Origin: Lentibacillus sp. JNUCC-1
GTDB taxonomy: Bacteria; Bacillota; Bacilli; Bacillales; Amphibacillaceae
Direction of reading: 5' to 3'
Assembly (NCBI RefSeq): GCF_009741735.1
Contig: NZ_WHOH01000001.1
Coordinates: 372,001-436,000 of the forward strand
DNA length: 64,000 nucleotides
Made by a program: the position numbers and the translations under genes. This document shows positions 56,446-64,000 of the stretch, piece after piece. The notes below the pieces were generated by a model, which ran no database searches, was not told the origin of the DNA, and saw only the letters and a list, made by a program, of their open reading frames with translations. Numbering within the stretch: the stretch's first letter is position 1; the number at the start of each line of letters is the position of its first letter.

Positions 56446-56608
56446 TGATGTCTTCTTCCTTTCATAAAAATTAATCACAACGTACGAATATCCCTGTTAA
56501 AGTGTACCACAAATCACAAGAATCATCATCACCACTGAATTTAATCTCTATGAACAACATGCACGTTGATAAGTTTCGGTTCATGTACATTTTATGTCAT
56601 TGAGACAG

Positions 56609-57058
56609 TTTAAGTAGACTGCGAACTAACTGGGTAGCTCAAACTAAGCATTTTATGACTGCTCCTGGCAACCGCTCGGGGAAAACACTCCGCATTCCGT
56701 GGGCGCTGCTGAGCCTCCTCGCGCTACCGCGCTCCGGGGTCTCACCGAGGCTTGTCCTCCCACTGGAGTCTCCGTGTATTCCCGAGCTTTGTTAGAGCTC
56801 ATAAATGTCCCGGATGAATATGTGTGCTGGGACGTCCAAGCCACTGACTAACATAGAGTGATTGGAGCGGAGGGAAGTCGACTCCTGCGGGAACAGCACG
56901 AGTCCGAAGACCCCACAGCGAGCGGTTTTTGCGAGCGAGGAGGCTGAGGCCGTGCCCGCGGAAAGCGACTTCCCGGAGCGCAAATCACGATACTGTCATT
57001 GTGGTGGTTTGTTGCCAGAAGCAGTTACTCCAAGTTTTCGCTAGTTCGGAGTTTGTGT
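56609..57058 (+). repeat. Bipartite hairpin repeat, copy F (short form, 450 bp)
   Basis: Complete copy oriented like B and D. Ends: ACTGCGAACTAA (56618-56629) and CTAGTTCGGAGTTTGTGT (57041-57058). Module 1 is the most divergent (stem closes with GTGTATTCCCGAGC). Module 2 is a clean form without inserts, with CGAGCGGTTTTTGCGAGC in its loop. It lies between the yueD-like gene and map. Confidence 0.92.
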
Positions 57059-57113
57059 CGACTTTTGTTAATGGGTTTTGGAGCGGGTCTGGAATAAGGG
57101 GGTTCCTAATAGT

Positions 57114-57144
57114 AAAGCAATCTGCCTGGATAGCAGATTGCTTT
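57114..57144 (-). terminator. Hairpin downstream of the benzil reductase-like gene
   Basis: AAAGCAATCTGC / GCAGATTGCTTT, 12-bp stem; T-run is short, so termination is probable but not certain. Confidence 0.65.
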
Positions 57145-57171
57145 GTTCTGAAGCCCTGTTATCATGTTCTG

Positions 57172-57933
57172 TTAGGACAAGTAGTCACGAACGTTGTAGA
57201 TTTTGCCGCTGTCGATCTTGCTCTCATTTGTTATGATATCTGCCAAAACGCCTGCTACTTCTTCCGGTGCACGCAGCATTCCTTTTTCTTTGTAGGCTCG
57301 GAATGTTTCTCGCTCCGCAAATGCCTCTTCGGAAGTTTTCCTGATTTCACTTTGCATATCTGTGTCCATAATACCCGGACTAAACGCGAACACTTTGTGG
57401 CCTGTTCTGAGTTGTTTCTGTTCCAGCGCCAAAGTTTCGGTATACATGTTAATGCTGGCTTTCGTACTGCAATAAGCACTCCAGCTATACATGGGACGTT
57501 CAGCAGCCCCGGAGGTAACCGTCGCTCCTACAAATGTTAATCCGTTCTCAGTGGCATATTTCAAGCTCATATTCATGAGGACCATAGGCGCCAAAGTGTT
57601 AATCATCACATGATCTTTCAAGGCCTGATGATCAATATTCATGCTGTGATCAATCGGTTCCACAACACCAGCATTGTTAATGAGATAAAGCTTCTTCGGT
57701 CGGTTGTTCATCAGTATTTCTGATATGCGGTTAAATGCTTTTTCTATCTCTTCAAGATTGGACAAATCACAGCGTTCATCCTTGTATTTAACACCCTTTG
57801 AAGTGGCTATATCGGATAATTCAGAGTTGCCTTTTCGAGATACGCCAATAACGTGGACGCCTGTTTCAAGCAATCGCTTTGCCACCGCGGCGCCGAGTCC
57901 GCGAGATACACCTGTTACAACAGCGTAAATCAT
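57172..57933 (-). CDS. yueD: SDR family oxidoreductase ((S)-benzoin-forming benzil reductase, YueD-like)
   Basis: A 253-residue short-chain dehydrogenase. TGVSRGLGAAVA is the NADP motif, INNAGVVEPI follows strand 4, and the catalytic Tyr/Lys is in SWSAYCSTKASINMY. It resembles sepiapterin reductase-like SDRs such as B. subtilis YueD, which reduces benzil to (S)-benzoin; the natural substrate is unknown. AAGGAGG precedes the ATG. The dipeptidase gene ends 17 bases upstream, so the two may share a transcript. Confidence 0.85.
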   Translation of the reverse strand: MIYAVVTGVSRGLGAAVAKRLLETGVHVIGVSRKGNSELSDIATSKGVKYKDERCDLSNLEEIEKAFNRISEILMNNRPKKLYLINNAGVVEPIDHSMNIDHQALKDHVMINTLAPMVLMNMSLKYATENGLTFVGATVTSGAAERPMYSWSAYCSTKASINMYTETLALEQKQLRTGHKVFAFSPGIMDTDMQSEIRKTSEEAFAERETFRAYKEKGMLRAPEEVAGVLADIITNESKIDSGKIYNVRDYLS

Positions 57934-57949
57934 GCCGTTCTCCTCCTTG

Positions 57950-59320
57950 TTAATTCTGGCTTACTTTTGTCCAGTAGTGTGCCAATGTTTCCATCCCTTG
58001 GTCAAAACTATCCAGCGGGAAGCTTTCATTTGGTGAATGCAATCTGTCATCTGGAGTGCCAAAGCCCATTAAGACAATCGGGGCACCATAAATAGCATCA
58101 AGCCATTCTACCACAGGTATGGAGCCGCCCATACGCACATAAACCGTTTCTTTCCCGAACGCTTCTGTATAGCTCTCAGCGGCTTTTTTAATAAGAGGAT
58201 GGTCAGGTGATACCTTATAGGCTTTGGCTGACAAATTCTCTTTTTTCACATGAACACTGACACCTGATGGAGCGGCTTTATGAATGTGATCCTCAAGCAG
58301 CTGTTGGATTTGTTCGGGATCCTGTCCAGGAACAAGGCGACATGTCAATTTTGCTGTGGCGGATGCAGGGATAATCGTTTTCGTTCCCTCGCCTTGATAC
58401 CCGCCATACATGCCATTCACTTCCAGAGTTGGTCGTCCCATTGTATGTTCTTTAGGCGTATAGCCTTTCTCTGATGCTGTTTCCGGGATGTTTAGTGTTT
58501 CTTGATAATCTTCCCCAGGAACATCTTGGATTAAGCGTCTTCCTTCTTCAGACAATGGCTCAACATGGTCATAAAAACCATCAACTGTGACAATTTCATC
58601 AACATCTTTCATTGAAGCCAGGATATGACTCAGCGCCATGAGTGGGTTACGAACGGCACCGCCATAAAGTCCGGAGTGAATATCATGGTCAGGGCCATCC
58701 ACAGTCACTTCCAGTCCAGTAAATCCTTTTAGACCGTAAAGAATCGTAGGCTGGTTTTTAGCCACCATGCCTGAATCAGAAATGACGGTAAAGTCTGCTT
58801 TGAAAAGATCTTGTTGTTCGTGAAGCACACGGTATAAATTCTCACTTCCGATTTCTTCCTCACCTTCAATACACACTTTCACATTAACCGGCAAATAGCC
58901 TTCAGTTCTCATGAACGCTTCAAATACTGCAAGGTGCATAAAGACTTGACCTTTGTCATCACTGGCACCTCTTGCGTACAAGCGTCCTTCTCGAACTTCT
59001 GGCCTAAATGGATCACTGTCCCATTCATCAATTGGGTCAACGGGCTGCACATCATAGTGACCATAAAATAAAACCGTTGGAGCATCCAGTCCTGCTTCAT
59101 TATACTCAGCAAATACCAGGGGATGACCGCCCGTATCGATTTGCTGAACCCCGGAGAACCCGATATCTGTTAAGTATGTCTCTAAAAAGCTGGCCGCATC
59201 AGCAATATCCTGTTTATGTACGCTATCTGTACTTACACTCGGAATGCTTAAAAATTCATTTAGTTTATTGAGTAAGGCATCACGATTTTCTTGCAAGTAC
59301 GTTATTGCTTGTTTACTCAT
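57950..59320 (-). CDS. M20 family dipeptidase
   Basis: A 456-residue zinc peptidase. The metal-site strings are LFYGHYDVQPVDP, ARGASDDKGQVFMH, CIEGEEEIGSENL (catalytic Glu pair) and the final LHSPNESFPLD. A dimerisation domain lies in the middle (residues about 200-370). It cleaves dipeptides or related acyl amino acids in the cytosol. The ATG at 59320 has GGAGGGATG; the frame upstream has no homology. Confidence 0.92.
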   Translation of the reverse strand: MSKQAITYLQENRDALLNKLNEFLSIPSVSTDSVHKQDIADAASFLETYLTDIGFSGVQQIDTGGHPLVFAEYNEAGLDAPTVLFYGHYDVQPVDPIDEWDSDPFRPEVREGRLYARGASDDKGQVFMHLAVFEAFMRTEGYLPVNVKVCIEGEEEIGSENLYRVLHEQQDLFKADFTVISDSGMVAKNQPTILYGLKGFTGLEVTVDGPDHDIHSGLYGGAVRNPLMALSHILASMKDVDEIVTVDGFYDHVEPLSEEGRRLIQDVPGEDYQETLNIPETASEKGYTPKEHTMGRPTLEVNGMYGGYQGEGTKTIIPASATAKLTCRLVPGQDPEQIQQLLEDHIHKAAPSGVSVHVKKENLSAKAYKVSPDHPLIKKAAESYTEAFGKETVYVRMGGSIPVVEWLDAIYGAPIVLMGFGTPDDRLHSPNESFPLDSFDQGMETLAHYWTKVSQN

Positions 59321-59390
59321 CGAACATCCCTCCATTTGATTTTGATCTATTTTATCACAAAGAGATGAGGTATGACGACTTAAAGGGTTT

Positions 59391-59422
59391 AAAAAAGGCC
59401 CCGCCTGTGTAGGCGGGACCTT
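59391..59422 (-). terminator. Terminator of the YhcN-like gene
   Basis: AAGGtCCCGCC / GGCGGGgCCTT stem with T6 on the minus strand. Confidence 0.85.
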
Positions 59423-59432
59423 GTCAGTGTTA

Positions 59433-60074
59433 TTAACGATTTTGTGGGAACAGTCTTTCAATCATATTGCCCATTTGGTCAAACATACCCTCCACAGGGT
59501 TTCCTCTGTCCACATCATTAATATAGTTATTCGTTAAATCAATAAAGTCAGGGTTTGTTGACACGTAAACATTGTCAATGTCACCGTCGACTTTTTTAAC
59601 GATATCTGAAATTTCCTTTTTAACATCGTCTGTTAACTCATCCCCGCGGTCATTATTTTTTTGTGAATTCCCACGGTTATTATCGTTATCAAGCATTGCT
59701 GCGACATAAGCGTTATTATTTGTTGTAAGCACATATGCAGAGTCAATACCGTCTACTTGGTCCGCAATTTTGTCAGCTGCTTCATCAGCAACCTCATAGC
59801 GGTTATCGTTATTGCCGTTATTACGGTCGTTGTTCAATTGTCTGTTGTTTCTGTCCATGTCTGAGTCACGGTTCCGGTCCATGAGTGGCGTGTCGGTATC
59901 GTTTGCATCATTTCTTCCGTCATTCCCATATCTTGTTTGCTCGACACCATCGCGACCATTGTCACGATCTAACATGCCTTGTTCCATATTGTCTTCATCA
60001 CCCGTATTTTGACACGCAGCAAAAATCACAAGCACAAAAACGAGCATCAAACTTATATTGATCCATTTCTTCAT
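59433..60074 (-). CDS. YhcN/YlaJ family sporulation lipoprotein
   Basis: A 213-residue lipoprotein with lipobox FAAC (Cys21). A low-complexity Asn/Asp/Arg region (about 25-92) precedes the YhcN/YlaJ domain (ADEAADKIADQVDGIDSAYV, NNAYVAAML, then VKKVDGDIDNVYVSTNPDF). Members are forespore lipoproteins important for spore germination or outgrowth in bacilli. AGGAGG lies before the ATG. It is placed as a single gene with its own terminator. Confidence 0.88.
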   Translation of the reverse strand: MKKWINISLMLVFVLVIFAACQNTGDEDNMEQGMLDRDNGRDGVEQTRYGNDGRNDANDTDTPLMDRNRDSDMDRNNRQLNNDRNNGNNDNRYEVADEAADKIADQVDGIDSAYVLTTNNNAYVAAMLDNDNNRGNSQKNNDRGDELTDDVKKEISDIVKKVDGDIDNVYVSTNPDFIDLTNNYINDVDRGNPVEGMFDQMGNMIERLFPQNR

Positions 60075-60283
60075 ATTACAAACCTCCTTTATGTTTTGAG
60101 GTTAGTATGAATCGGACCTGCTTTTTTTATGCCCTGTAATCATGAAACCTTAAATTGGCACAGGCACCATTTTTCTGTTTGTAAATATAATGGTTTCAAG
60201 GGGAAGCTAATTTATATTCACCTGTTCTGGTGACTGATTTTGCCGAACGCCTTACAACCCTTGGATACAAGGAGGGCAATAGC

Positions 60284-60520
60284 ATGGATATACCTGATTA
60301 CGATAAAGCATTATATTATACTTTATGGGGACATTGGGATGATTTGCTTGTATTAATGGTCCGGACAGAAGATGACTTGTTGTCAAAAAAGATCCAGTTT
60401 TTTTTACAGGCTTATCAGCATTCCCTTGACGAGCAGCACATTTTATCGGCGCATGATGATTTATTGTACTATATTGATCATGCCATGAAACATGTTCCAA
60501 CATTCGCCTTAGAGTTATAA
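60284..60520 (+). CDS. yhdB: YhdB-like small protein
   Basis: A 78-residue protein. DYDKALYYTLWGHWDDLLVL and the RTEDDLLSKKI string agree with B. subtilis YhdB as I recall it; function unknown. AAGGAGG precedes the ATG at 60284; the longer frame from 60230 has no site. Confidence 0.75.
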   Translation: MDIPDYDKALYYTLWGHWDDLLVLMVRTEDDLLSKKIQFFLQAYQHSLDEQHILSAHDDLLYYIDHAMKHVPTFALEL

Positions 60521-60522
60521 CC

Positions 60523-60556
60523 AAAGCCAGCTGTTCCCAATAACAGCTGGCTTTTA
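60523..60556. terminator. Bidirectional terminator
   Basis: AAAGCCAGCTGTT / AACAGCTGGCTTT with a 6-base loop between convergent yhdB and the serine protease gene. Confidence 0.88.
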
Positions 60557-61381
60557 GTGTTCAAAGTACTTATAATAATAATCGATTGGTACAACGAGTC
60601 CAACTTTCCCCTTATCATCATGGTTCAATGTTGCAAATACAACTCCAATCACCTGCCCATTATGCCGGATTACTGGGCTCCCGCTGTTACCATTATAAAT
60701 CGGAGCTTTAATCATAAGAACCGGTTCTTCCCAGCCAGACAGCTCGGTATAACCAAGCACTTCACCTTCGTTTGCTATACCTTGAAACCTCAATGGGTTA
60801 CCGATAAAATAAACGTTTTCATGATCCTTAAAAGTGGTTTCTTTTGCAAGGTTAAGATGTGGAAATGATTGCCCTGAATCGATCACTTGAAGGATTGCCA
60901 GATCAATGTCAGGATTGGTTTGTATGACCTCTGCTCTGTACAGTCCTTCATCTGGAAAAGCAACCGTTACTTCATCTTGTCCTTCGATCACATGATGATT
61001 CGTAATTAGTTTTCCGTCTTGAGATATGGCAAACCCGGTTCCGCGCCCATCTTCGGTTTCAACCACTGCGACAGCTTTTTTATAGGCCTGAATATCATCC
61101 TGAGAAGATAAACTTGCAGATGTTTTTATGAAATCAAACACCGGTAATGCGAATGTCTGGGGCAGAAGCGCCATAATATTTAATACCATCGCCATCGCAA
61201 TGATCCAGAAGACCCATTTTGGAAAAGGACGTTTCGGTTTGGGGTTGTGCCGCTCTTCACGTGCTCGATTTAATGCTTTTTGGCGTTCGGCCTCAACCAG
61301 TTCATATAATTCCTCATCATCAAATTCCTCATACAAGTCTTCATCGATAATATCATGCTCATCCTGTTTATGATGTGTCAT
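60554..61381 (-). CDS. Membrane-anchored trypsin-like serine protease (HtrA-like, no PDZ)
   Basis: A 275-residue protein with an acidic cytosolic N-terminal tail, one membrane segment (about 55-77) and an outer trypsin-like domain. The triad is His in LITNHHVIEG, Asp in NPDIDLAIL and Ser in IYNGNSGSPV. It lacks the PDZ domain of HtrA. It may take part in envelope quality control. The gene lies 21 bases after the ABC exporter genes on the same strand and could be co-transcribed with them. Confidence 0.88.
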   Translation of the reverse strand: MTHHKQDEHDIIDEDLYEEFDDEELYELVEAERQKALNRAREERHNPKPKRPFPKWVFWIIAMAMVLNIMALLPQTFALPVFDFIKTSASLSSQDDIQAYKKAVAVVETEDGRGTGFAISQDGKLITNHHVIEGQDEVTVAFPDEGLYRAEVIQTNPDIDLAILQVIDSGQSFPHLNLAKETTFKDHENVYFIGNPLRFQGIANEGEVLGYTELSGWEEPVLMIKAPIYNGNSGSPVIRHNGQVIGVVFATLNHDDKGKVGLVVPIDYYYKYFEH

Positions 61382-61402
61382 GCCATCACCCTGTCCAGGT
61401 AG

Positions 61403-63430
61403 TTAATTCACGTGCTTCGACTGGCCTTGCTGCATTTGATACATATGGTAATAGATTCCTTTTTGGCCGATCAAAACAGCGTGATTTCCTTGTTCCACTA
61501 TTCTACCACTTTCAAGCACAAAAATCGCATCTGCCTGCTGAATGGTCGATAATCGATGAGCAATGACCAATGTTGTGCGGCCTTCTTTTAAAACATCGAG
61601 GGCTTTTTGAATGATCATTTCAGTCTCTGTATCAATGTTCGCCGTGGCTTCGTCAAGAATCAGAACAGCGGGGTCAAATGCCAAAGCTCTCGCAAATGAA
61701 ATCAGTTGTCGTTCCCCCAAAGAAAAGCTCTTCCCGCCTTCCGATACTGGTTCGTCATACCCCTGAGGCAGTTTTTCAATAAAGTGATCTGCACCGACAG
61801 CTTTTAAAGCCGCTATAGCCTTATCTTGAGATACAGTTTCATCATTTAATGTGACATTAGAAAGAATGGTGCCGCTGAACAAGAACGGATCCTGTAACAC
61901 GATGCCCATGTGGTGTCTGACCTGTTGTCGAGAACATTTTTGAATGTCCTGTCCATCGATTGTAATCGCGCCATGCTGCGGATCATAAAAACGGAACAGC
62001 AGATTCATGATCGAACTCTTGCCTGAACCGGTATGACCGACGAAAGCAGCCGTCTGGCCTGGTTTAATCTCAAGAGTAATATGATTGAGCACATAATCCG
62101 TTTCATTATAACTGAAAGATACATCGTCAAATCGAATATGACCCCGGTATTTGGCCACTTCTGTGTTATTAATCGTTTCTCCTTCATGATCCATCAGTTC
62201 AAATACACGCCGTCCAGCTACCCGTGCCTGTTCAATGAGGGGAAGCTGGTTAACAATATCAGTCACAGGCTCAAACAGCCTGTTCAGCAAATCAACCACC
62301 GCATAGAGCATTCCAATTGATAAAAGAGCTTCCGGCTCAAAGGAAAATATACCGAAATACCAGATGAACCCAACAAATGCTAAATTACGGATGACTGTAA
62401 CGAGGTTATAAGAAGTCAATGCATTTAGTTTCACCAATTTACGCTGATATGTGTAATGACGTTCATTAAGTACGTCGAATTCCTGTTTGGTTGCTTTTTG
62501 TCTTAAGAAAGCCTGGATAATTGGCATGCCTTGGATGGCTTCATTAATATGAGCATTCAGGGAGCTGATCGTCGAGCGAATAACCGTGTTATAACGGGTT
62601 CCAAAAGCCTTATACGCTCTCATCCATCCAAATATAATGGGAATGAGGACCAAGGAAAAGGCACCTAGTTTCGCATCGAGAATAAATAAAGCGACAAATA
62701 TTCCTGCCATATAGATCAAACTCGCTACAACAATGGATAGAACCCGTTCGTATAAATCCCTGATTGCTTCTGTATCATTCGTTACCCTCGAGACAATCGC
62801 TCCAGCCGGTTCATTAACATAATAGTCGATCGGAATGCGCTCCGTATGTGCGAAAATATCATTTCGCATTTGTTGCACAATACGATTGGACGCTTCCTGA
62901 AGCTTGTAAGTCTGGTAATACTGAAACACCCCTGCAATCAGAAGCAGCCCCATATACAAACCTAGCAATAATAATATGGGCTTTTGCTCAGGCTTGAAAA
63001 ATGGATACATGTCTTTTAAGGATAACCTCTCCCCTGAAAAGGTTTGGGTAGTTTCGCCGGTTTCAATCGAAATAACCCCGTCTTTTACAGAGCGTTTGCC
63101 ATTAAGTGGGACTGCTTCGTCCACCATGTAGTAACTTCTGTCTGCTTGCAGAATGGTAACCTTTCCAGTTGTTTCTTCGCCTTTAATACGATCCGTTCGT
63201 TTATACAATTGATTATCATATTCGACCGTATACCGGTCATTTTCAACTTTAACCTGAGACCATTCCCCTTCCACCCCTAGAATATGGTCATCGATGACGG
63301 TCTTGGCGATCAGCGGACCTGCCAGTTCTAATGCTGTCGCAATGACAAGGCAAACGATTCCAATTAAGATGCCTTTTCTAAACGACCAGGCATAGCGCAT
63401 CAACCGCATCTCAGCAGAACGTTTTTTCAC
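61403..63430 (-). CDS. bmrD: Heterodimeric ABC exporter, canonical subunit (BmrD/YheH-like)
   Basis: A 675-residue half-transporter. After membrane helix 1 a long extracellular insert (about residues 45-150, GVEGEWSQVKVEN ... GETTQTFSGERL) is characteristic of BmrD/YheH. The ATPase domain has Walker A GHTGSGKSS, signature FSLGERQLISF (variant of LSGGQ), and Walker B ILDEATANID with the catalytic Glu. It works with the upstream BmrC-like subunit to export drugs. The GTG start overlaps the stop of that gene (GTGA). Confidence 0.9.
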   Translation of the reverse strand: MKKRSAEMRLMRYAWSFRKGILIGIVCLVIATALELAGPLIAKTVIDDHILGVEGEWSQVKVENDRYTVEYDNQLYKRTDRIKGEETTGKVTILQADRSYYMVDEAVPLNGKRSVKDGVISIETGETTQTFSGERLSLKDMYPFFKPEQKPILLLLGLYMGLLLIAGVFQYYQTYKLQEASNRIVQQMRNDIFAHTERIPIDYYVNEPAGAIVSRVTNDTEAIRDLYERVLSIVVASLIYMAGIFVALFILDAKLGAFSLVLIPIIFGWMRAYKAFGTRYNTVIRSTISSLNAHINEAIQGMPIIQAFLRQKATKQEFDVLNERHYTYQRKLVKLNALTSYNLVTVIRNLAFVGFIWYFGIFSFEPEALLSIGMLYAVVDLLNRLFEPVTDIVNQLPLIEQARVAGRRVFELMDHEGETINNTEVAKYRGHIRFDDVSFSYNETDYVLNHITLEIKPGQTAAFVGHTGSGKSSIMNLLFRFYDPQHGAITIDGQDIQKCSRQQVRHHMGIVLQDPFLFSGTILSNVTLNDETVSQDKAIAALKAVGADHFIEKLPQGYDEPVSEGGKSFSLGERQLISFARALAFDPAVLILDEATANIDTETEMIIQKALDVLKEGRTTLVIAHRLSTIQQADAIFVLESGRIVEQGNHAVLIGQKGIYYHMYQMQQGQSKHVN

Positions 63431-64000
63431 TGCTCCACCTCCTCATCTGACCCTTCAAGCTGCTGTTGAATATACTGTCGACTATACCAGCCGCCTTCAC
63501 CCATGAGTGTGTCATGAGTTCCCTTTTCAGTGATTTTTCCGTTTTCAATCACAATAATCTGGTCTGCATGCCGAACGGCTGATAACCGGTGGGCTGCGAT
63601 AAACGTTGTTTTACTCTGGCGCTCTTTTCGCAGATGGGCAATGATATTCGCTTCGGTTTTACCGTCCACAGCAGATAAGGCATCATCCAATATTAAAATA
63701 TCAGGATCTTTAATAAACGCCCGTGCCAGGGCCACACGCTGTTTCTGGCCGCCTGAAAGCGTCACACCACTTTCCCCGACCTCTGTATCCAGACCTTTGG
63801 GCAAGGCTTTAATGTCATCCAGAAAATGAGCGAGCTCCATTACTCGAAAAATCTCTTGATCAGTAGCATCAGCTTTGCCGAATTGTATGTTTTCCCGAAT
63901 GGTTTTGGAGAACATCATTTGATCTTGTGGAACATATCCAATCCATGAACGGATGTCAGTAAGTCGGATGCGTGATAATTCAACACCAGCAATCTCAATT
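63427..64000 (-). CDS. bmrC: Heterodimeric ABC exporter, degenerate subunit (BmrC/YheI-like), 5' end outside window
   Basis: The C-terminal 190 residues are visible; the gene continues past the window. Q-loop GYVPQDQMMFS, signature LSGGQKQRVALARA, Walker B ILILDDALSAVDG (Asp in place of the catalytic Glu) and His in FIAAHRLS are present. The Glu-to-Asp change marks the degenerate site of BmrC-type subunits, so the consensus ATP site would use the partner's Glu. It shares a 4-base overlap with bmrD. In B. subtilis the pair is controlled by a leader peptide gene upstream, outside this window. Confidence 0.87.
   Translation of the reverse strand, partial: IEIAGVELSRIRLTDIRSWIGYVPQDQMMFSKTIRENIQFGKADATDQEIFRVMELAHFLDDIKALPKGLDTEVGESGVTLSGGQKQRVALARAFIKDPDILILDDALSAVDGKTEANIIAHLRKERQSKTTFIAAHRLSAVRHADQIIVIENGKITEKGTHDTLMGEGGWYSRQYIQQQLEGSDEEVEQ

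Noticed and set aside
56653..57044. Frames of about 60 residues in repeat copy F
   Set aside because: Translations of modules 1 and 2, not conserved as protein.
1..64000. CRISPR array, tRNA, rRNA, prophage genes
   Set aside because: No regularly spaced short repeats and no tRNA- or rRNA-like sequence or phage gene families were seen. The repeated units are kilobases apart.

Overview
The window looks like a chromosomal segment of a low-GC, endospore-forming, probably moderately halophilic member of the Bacillaceae (of the Oceanobacillus/Virgibacillus/Lentibacillus kind). The evidence is Bacillus-type ribosome binding sites, an alpha/beta-type small acid-soluble spore protein, YhcN-type and YhaL-type sporulation proteins, and the partly conserved neighbourhood hit-trpP-yhaH-prsA-yhaL-yhaM-yhaN-yhaO-yhzC-yhaR known from Bacillus subtilis. 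A glycine betaine importer with GbsR-type regulators fits an osmoadapting organism. Genus-level placement is inference.

Layout. 1-8340: hit, trpP (with a TRAP-type leader), yhaH, a glycine betaine ABC operon on the minus strand with a divergent GbsR-like gene, two small membrane proteins and prsA. 8960-15490: yhaL, then the minus-strand operon yhaO-yhaN-gbsR-like-yhaM, then yhzC. 15671-17551: a group IIC intron. 17612-25500: yhaR, htpG, a fluoride channel pair, ddh, a diguanylate cyclase, a DUF1028 protein and a short-chain dehydrogenase under a TPP riboswitch. 25546-28115: a two-domain YkqA-like protein, a TPR protein and a CtaM/YozB-like protein. 28191-30071: a second, almost identical group IIC intron in the opposite orientation. 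30074-36752: a cation/proton antiporter, a lysoplasmalogenase-like protein, an MMPL exporter and a transglutaminase-like lipoprotein. 37500-44637: an XRE-cupin regulator, HMG-CoA lyase, an ABC-2 exporter, a YheA-like protein, a PucR-like regulator and an MsmX-like ATPase. 45441-55496: SASP, fumarase, a zinc-dependent phospholipase C-like protein, two MFS proteins, a chemoreceptor, an IDEAL protein, a CDF exporter, a GNAT acetyltransferase and AzlCD. 55693-64000: methionine aminopeptidase, a benzil reductase-like SDR, an M20 dipeptidase, a YhcN-like lipoprotein, a YhdB-like protein, a trypsin-like protease and a BmrCD-like ABC exporter cut by the window edge.

Three things stand out. First, six copies of a 430-640 bp bipartite repeat with inverted ends (1-361, 8346-8942, 27690-28115, 36884-37430, 44720-45356, 56609-57058). 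Each complete copy carries two related, GC-rich, long hairpin modules whose stems show paired changes between copies. Second, two 1881-bp group IIC introns each sit directly behind a terminator-like hairpin, in opposite orientation about 10.6 kb apart. Third, at least seven one-base reading-frame breaks, mostly one base short in a homopolymer, interrupt otherwise well-preserved genes (gbsR-like, htpG, SDR, ykqA-like twice, TPR, UMF1-type MFS). These are more likely assembly errors than decay and should be checked before calling pseudogenes.

No tRNA, rRNA, CRISPR array, prophage or transposase gene was seen. Coordinates of starts were chosen by ribosome binding site and family length.
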